The translations under genes were made by a program, and so were the position numbers. From Alteribacter natronophilus (GTDB lineage Bacteria; Bacillota; Bacilli; Bacillales; Salisediminibacteriaceae), in contig NZ_VCRO01000002.1 of assembly GCF_006007885.1 (NCBI RefSeq), positions 587,851 to 651,850 of the forward strand: DNA of 64,000 nt, read 5' to 3'. This document shows positions 63,949-64,000 of the stretch, one piece after another (position 1 is the first letter of the stretch; every line of letters begins with the position of its first letter). Below the pieces are notes generated by a model. That model did not search any database and had not been told where the DNA came from. It saw only the letters and a list, made by a program, of their open reading frames with translations.

Positions 63949-64000
63949 TTTCTACGGAGAGTTTGATCCTGGCTCAGGACGAACGCTGGCGGCGTGCCTA
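63949..64000 (+). rRNA. 16S ribosomal RNA, 5' end (cut by the window)
   Basis: GGAGAGTTTGATCCTGGCTC and AGGACGAACGCTGGCGGCGTGCCTA are the universal start of bacterial 16S rRNA. Only about 52 bases are inside the window; the operon continues beyond it. The leader between P2 and this point contains a TTGAAAACTAAACA stretch typical of Bacillus rRNA leaders. Confidence 0.97.

Overview
The window is a 64-kb piece of a bacterial chromosome from the Bacillaceae, most likely a halophilic or haloalkaliphilic relative of Bacillus. Evidence: gene content and order follow the B. subtilis yun-yut-yum-yui region; ribosome-binding sites are strong AGGAGG types with frequent GTG and TTG starts; sporulation genes are present (yunB, lytH, yutC, yutH, a Spo0E-like gene); many carriers belong to families often coupled to sodium (NhaC-type, NSS, AbgT, TRAP, YuiF); and the two exported solute-binding lipoproteins are very acidic (mature MetQ has 60 Asp/Glu against 6 Lys/Arg). 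The species is not identified from sequence alone.

Layout. 0-4.5 kb: methionine importer metNPQ, an AhpD-like protein and a small unknown gene. 4.6-10.3 kb: Fe-S assembly cluster sufCDSU-sufB. 10.3-17.4 kb: yunF, yunE, yunD, yunC, thyA-dfrA, a 51-bp tandem array and yunB. 17.4-21.8 kb: a lysine riboswitch with an NhaC-family carrier, a cupin protein and an NSS symporter. 21.8-34.4 kb: lytH, lipA, yutC, yutD, two small genes, glpX, yutE-yutF, yutG, yutH, a 2-hydroxyacid dehydrogenase, yutI/yuzD, yutJ and yuzB. 34.4-45.4 kb: dapF, then the complete arginine operon argCJBD-carAB-argF behind an ARG box. 45.4-51.5 kb: mqnE, a Spo0E-like gene, sufA, a 52-bp tandem array, yumC, yumB and yuiA. 51.5-63.6 kb: yuiB, an AbgT carrier, yuiC, yuiD, pepA, a TRAP transporter, yuiF, bioY and a small haem-copper-oxidase-like protein. 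The window ends in the first bases of a 16S rRNA gene preceded by tandem promoters.

The genes form several functional groups. Iron-sulfur biogenesis is spread over three places (suf cluster, yutI, sufA), with Fe-S clients lipA and mqnE close by. The yumC and yumB flavoenzymes and YutJ handle NAD(P)H redox; yumB has two Rex-like operators. Peptidoglycan and spore functions are lytH, yuiC, yunB and yutH. Small-molecule uptake is regulated by recognisable elements: an L-box upstream of the NhaC-type gene and a BirA-like operator upstream of bioY.

The least explained material is repetitive and intergenic. A family of about 180-300-bp elements with imperfect terminal inverted repeats is present in at least seven copies of very different age. 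There are two unrelated seven-unit minisatellites with nearly the same period (51 and 52 bp), one built of hairpins, plus two other short palindromic elements. No prophage, full insertion sequence or CRISPR array was found.
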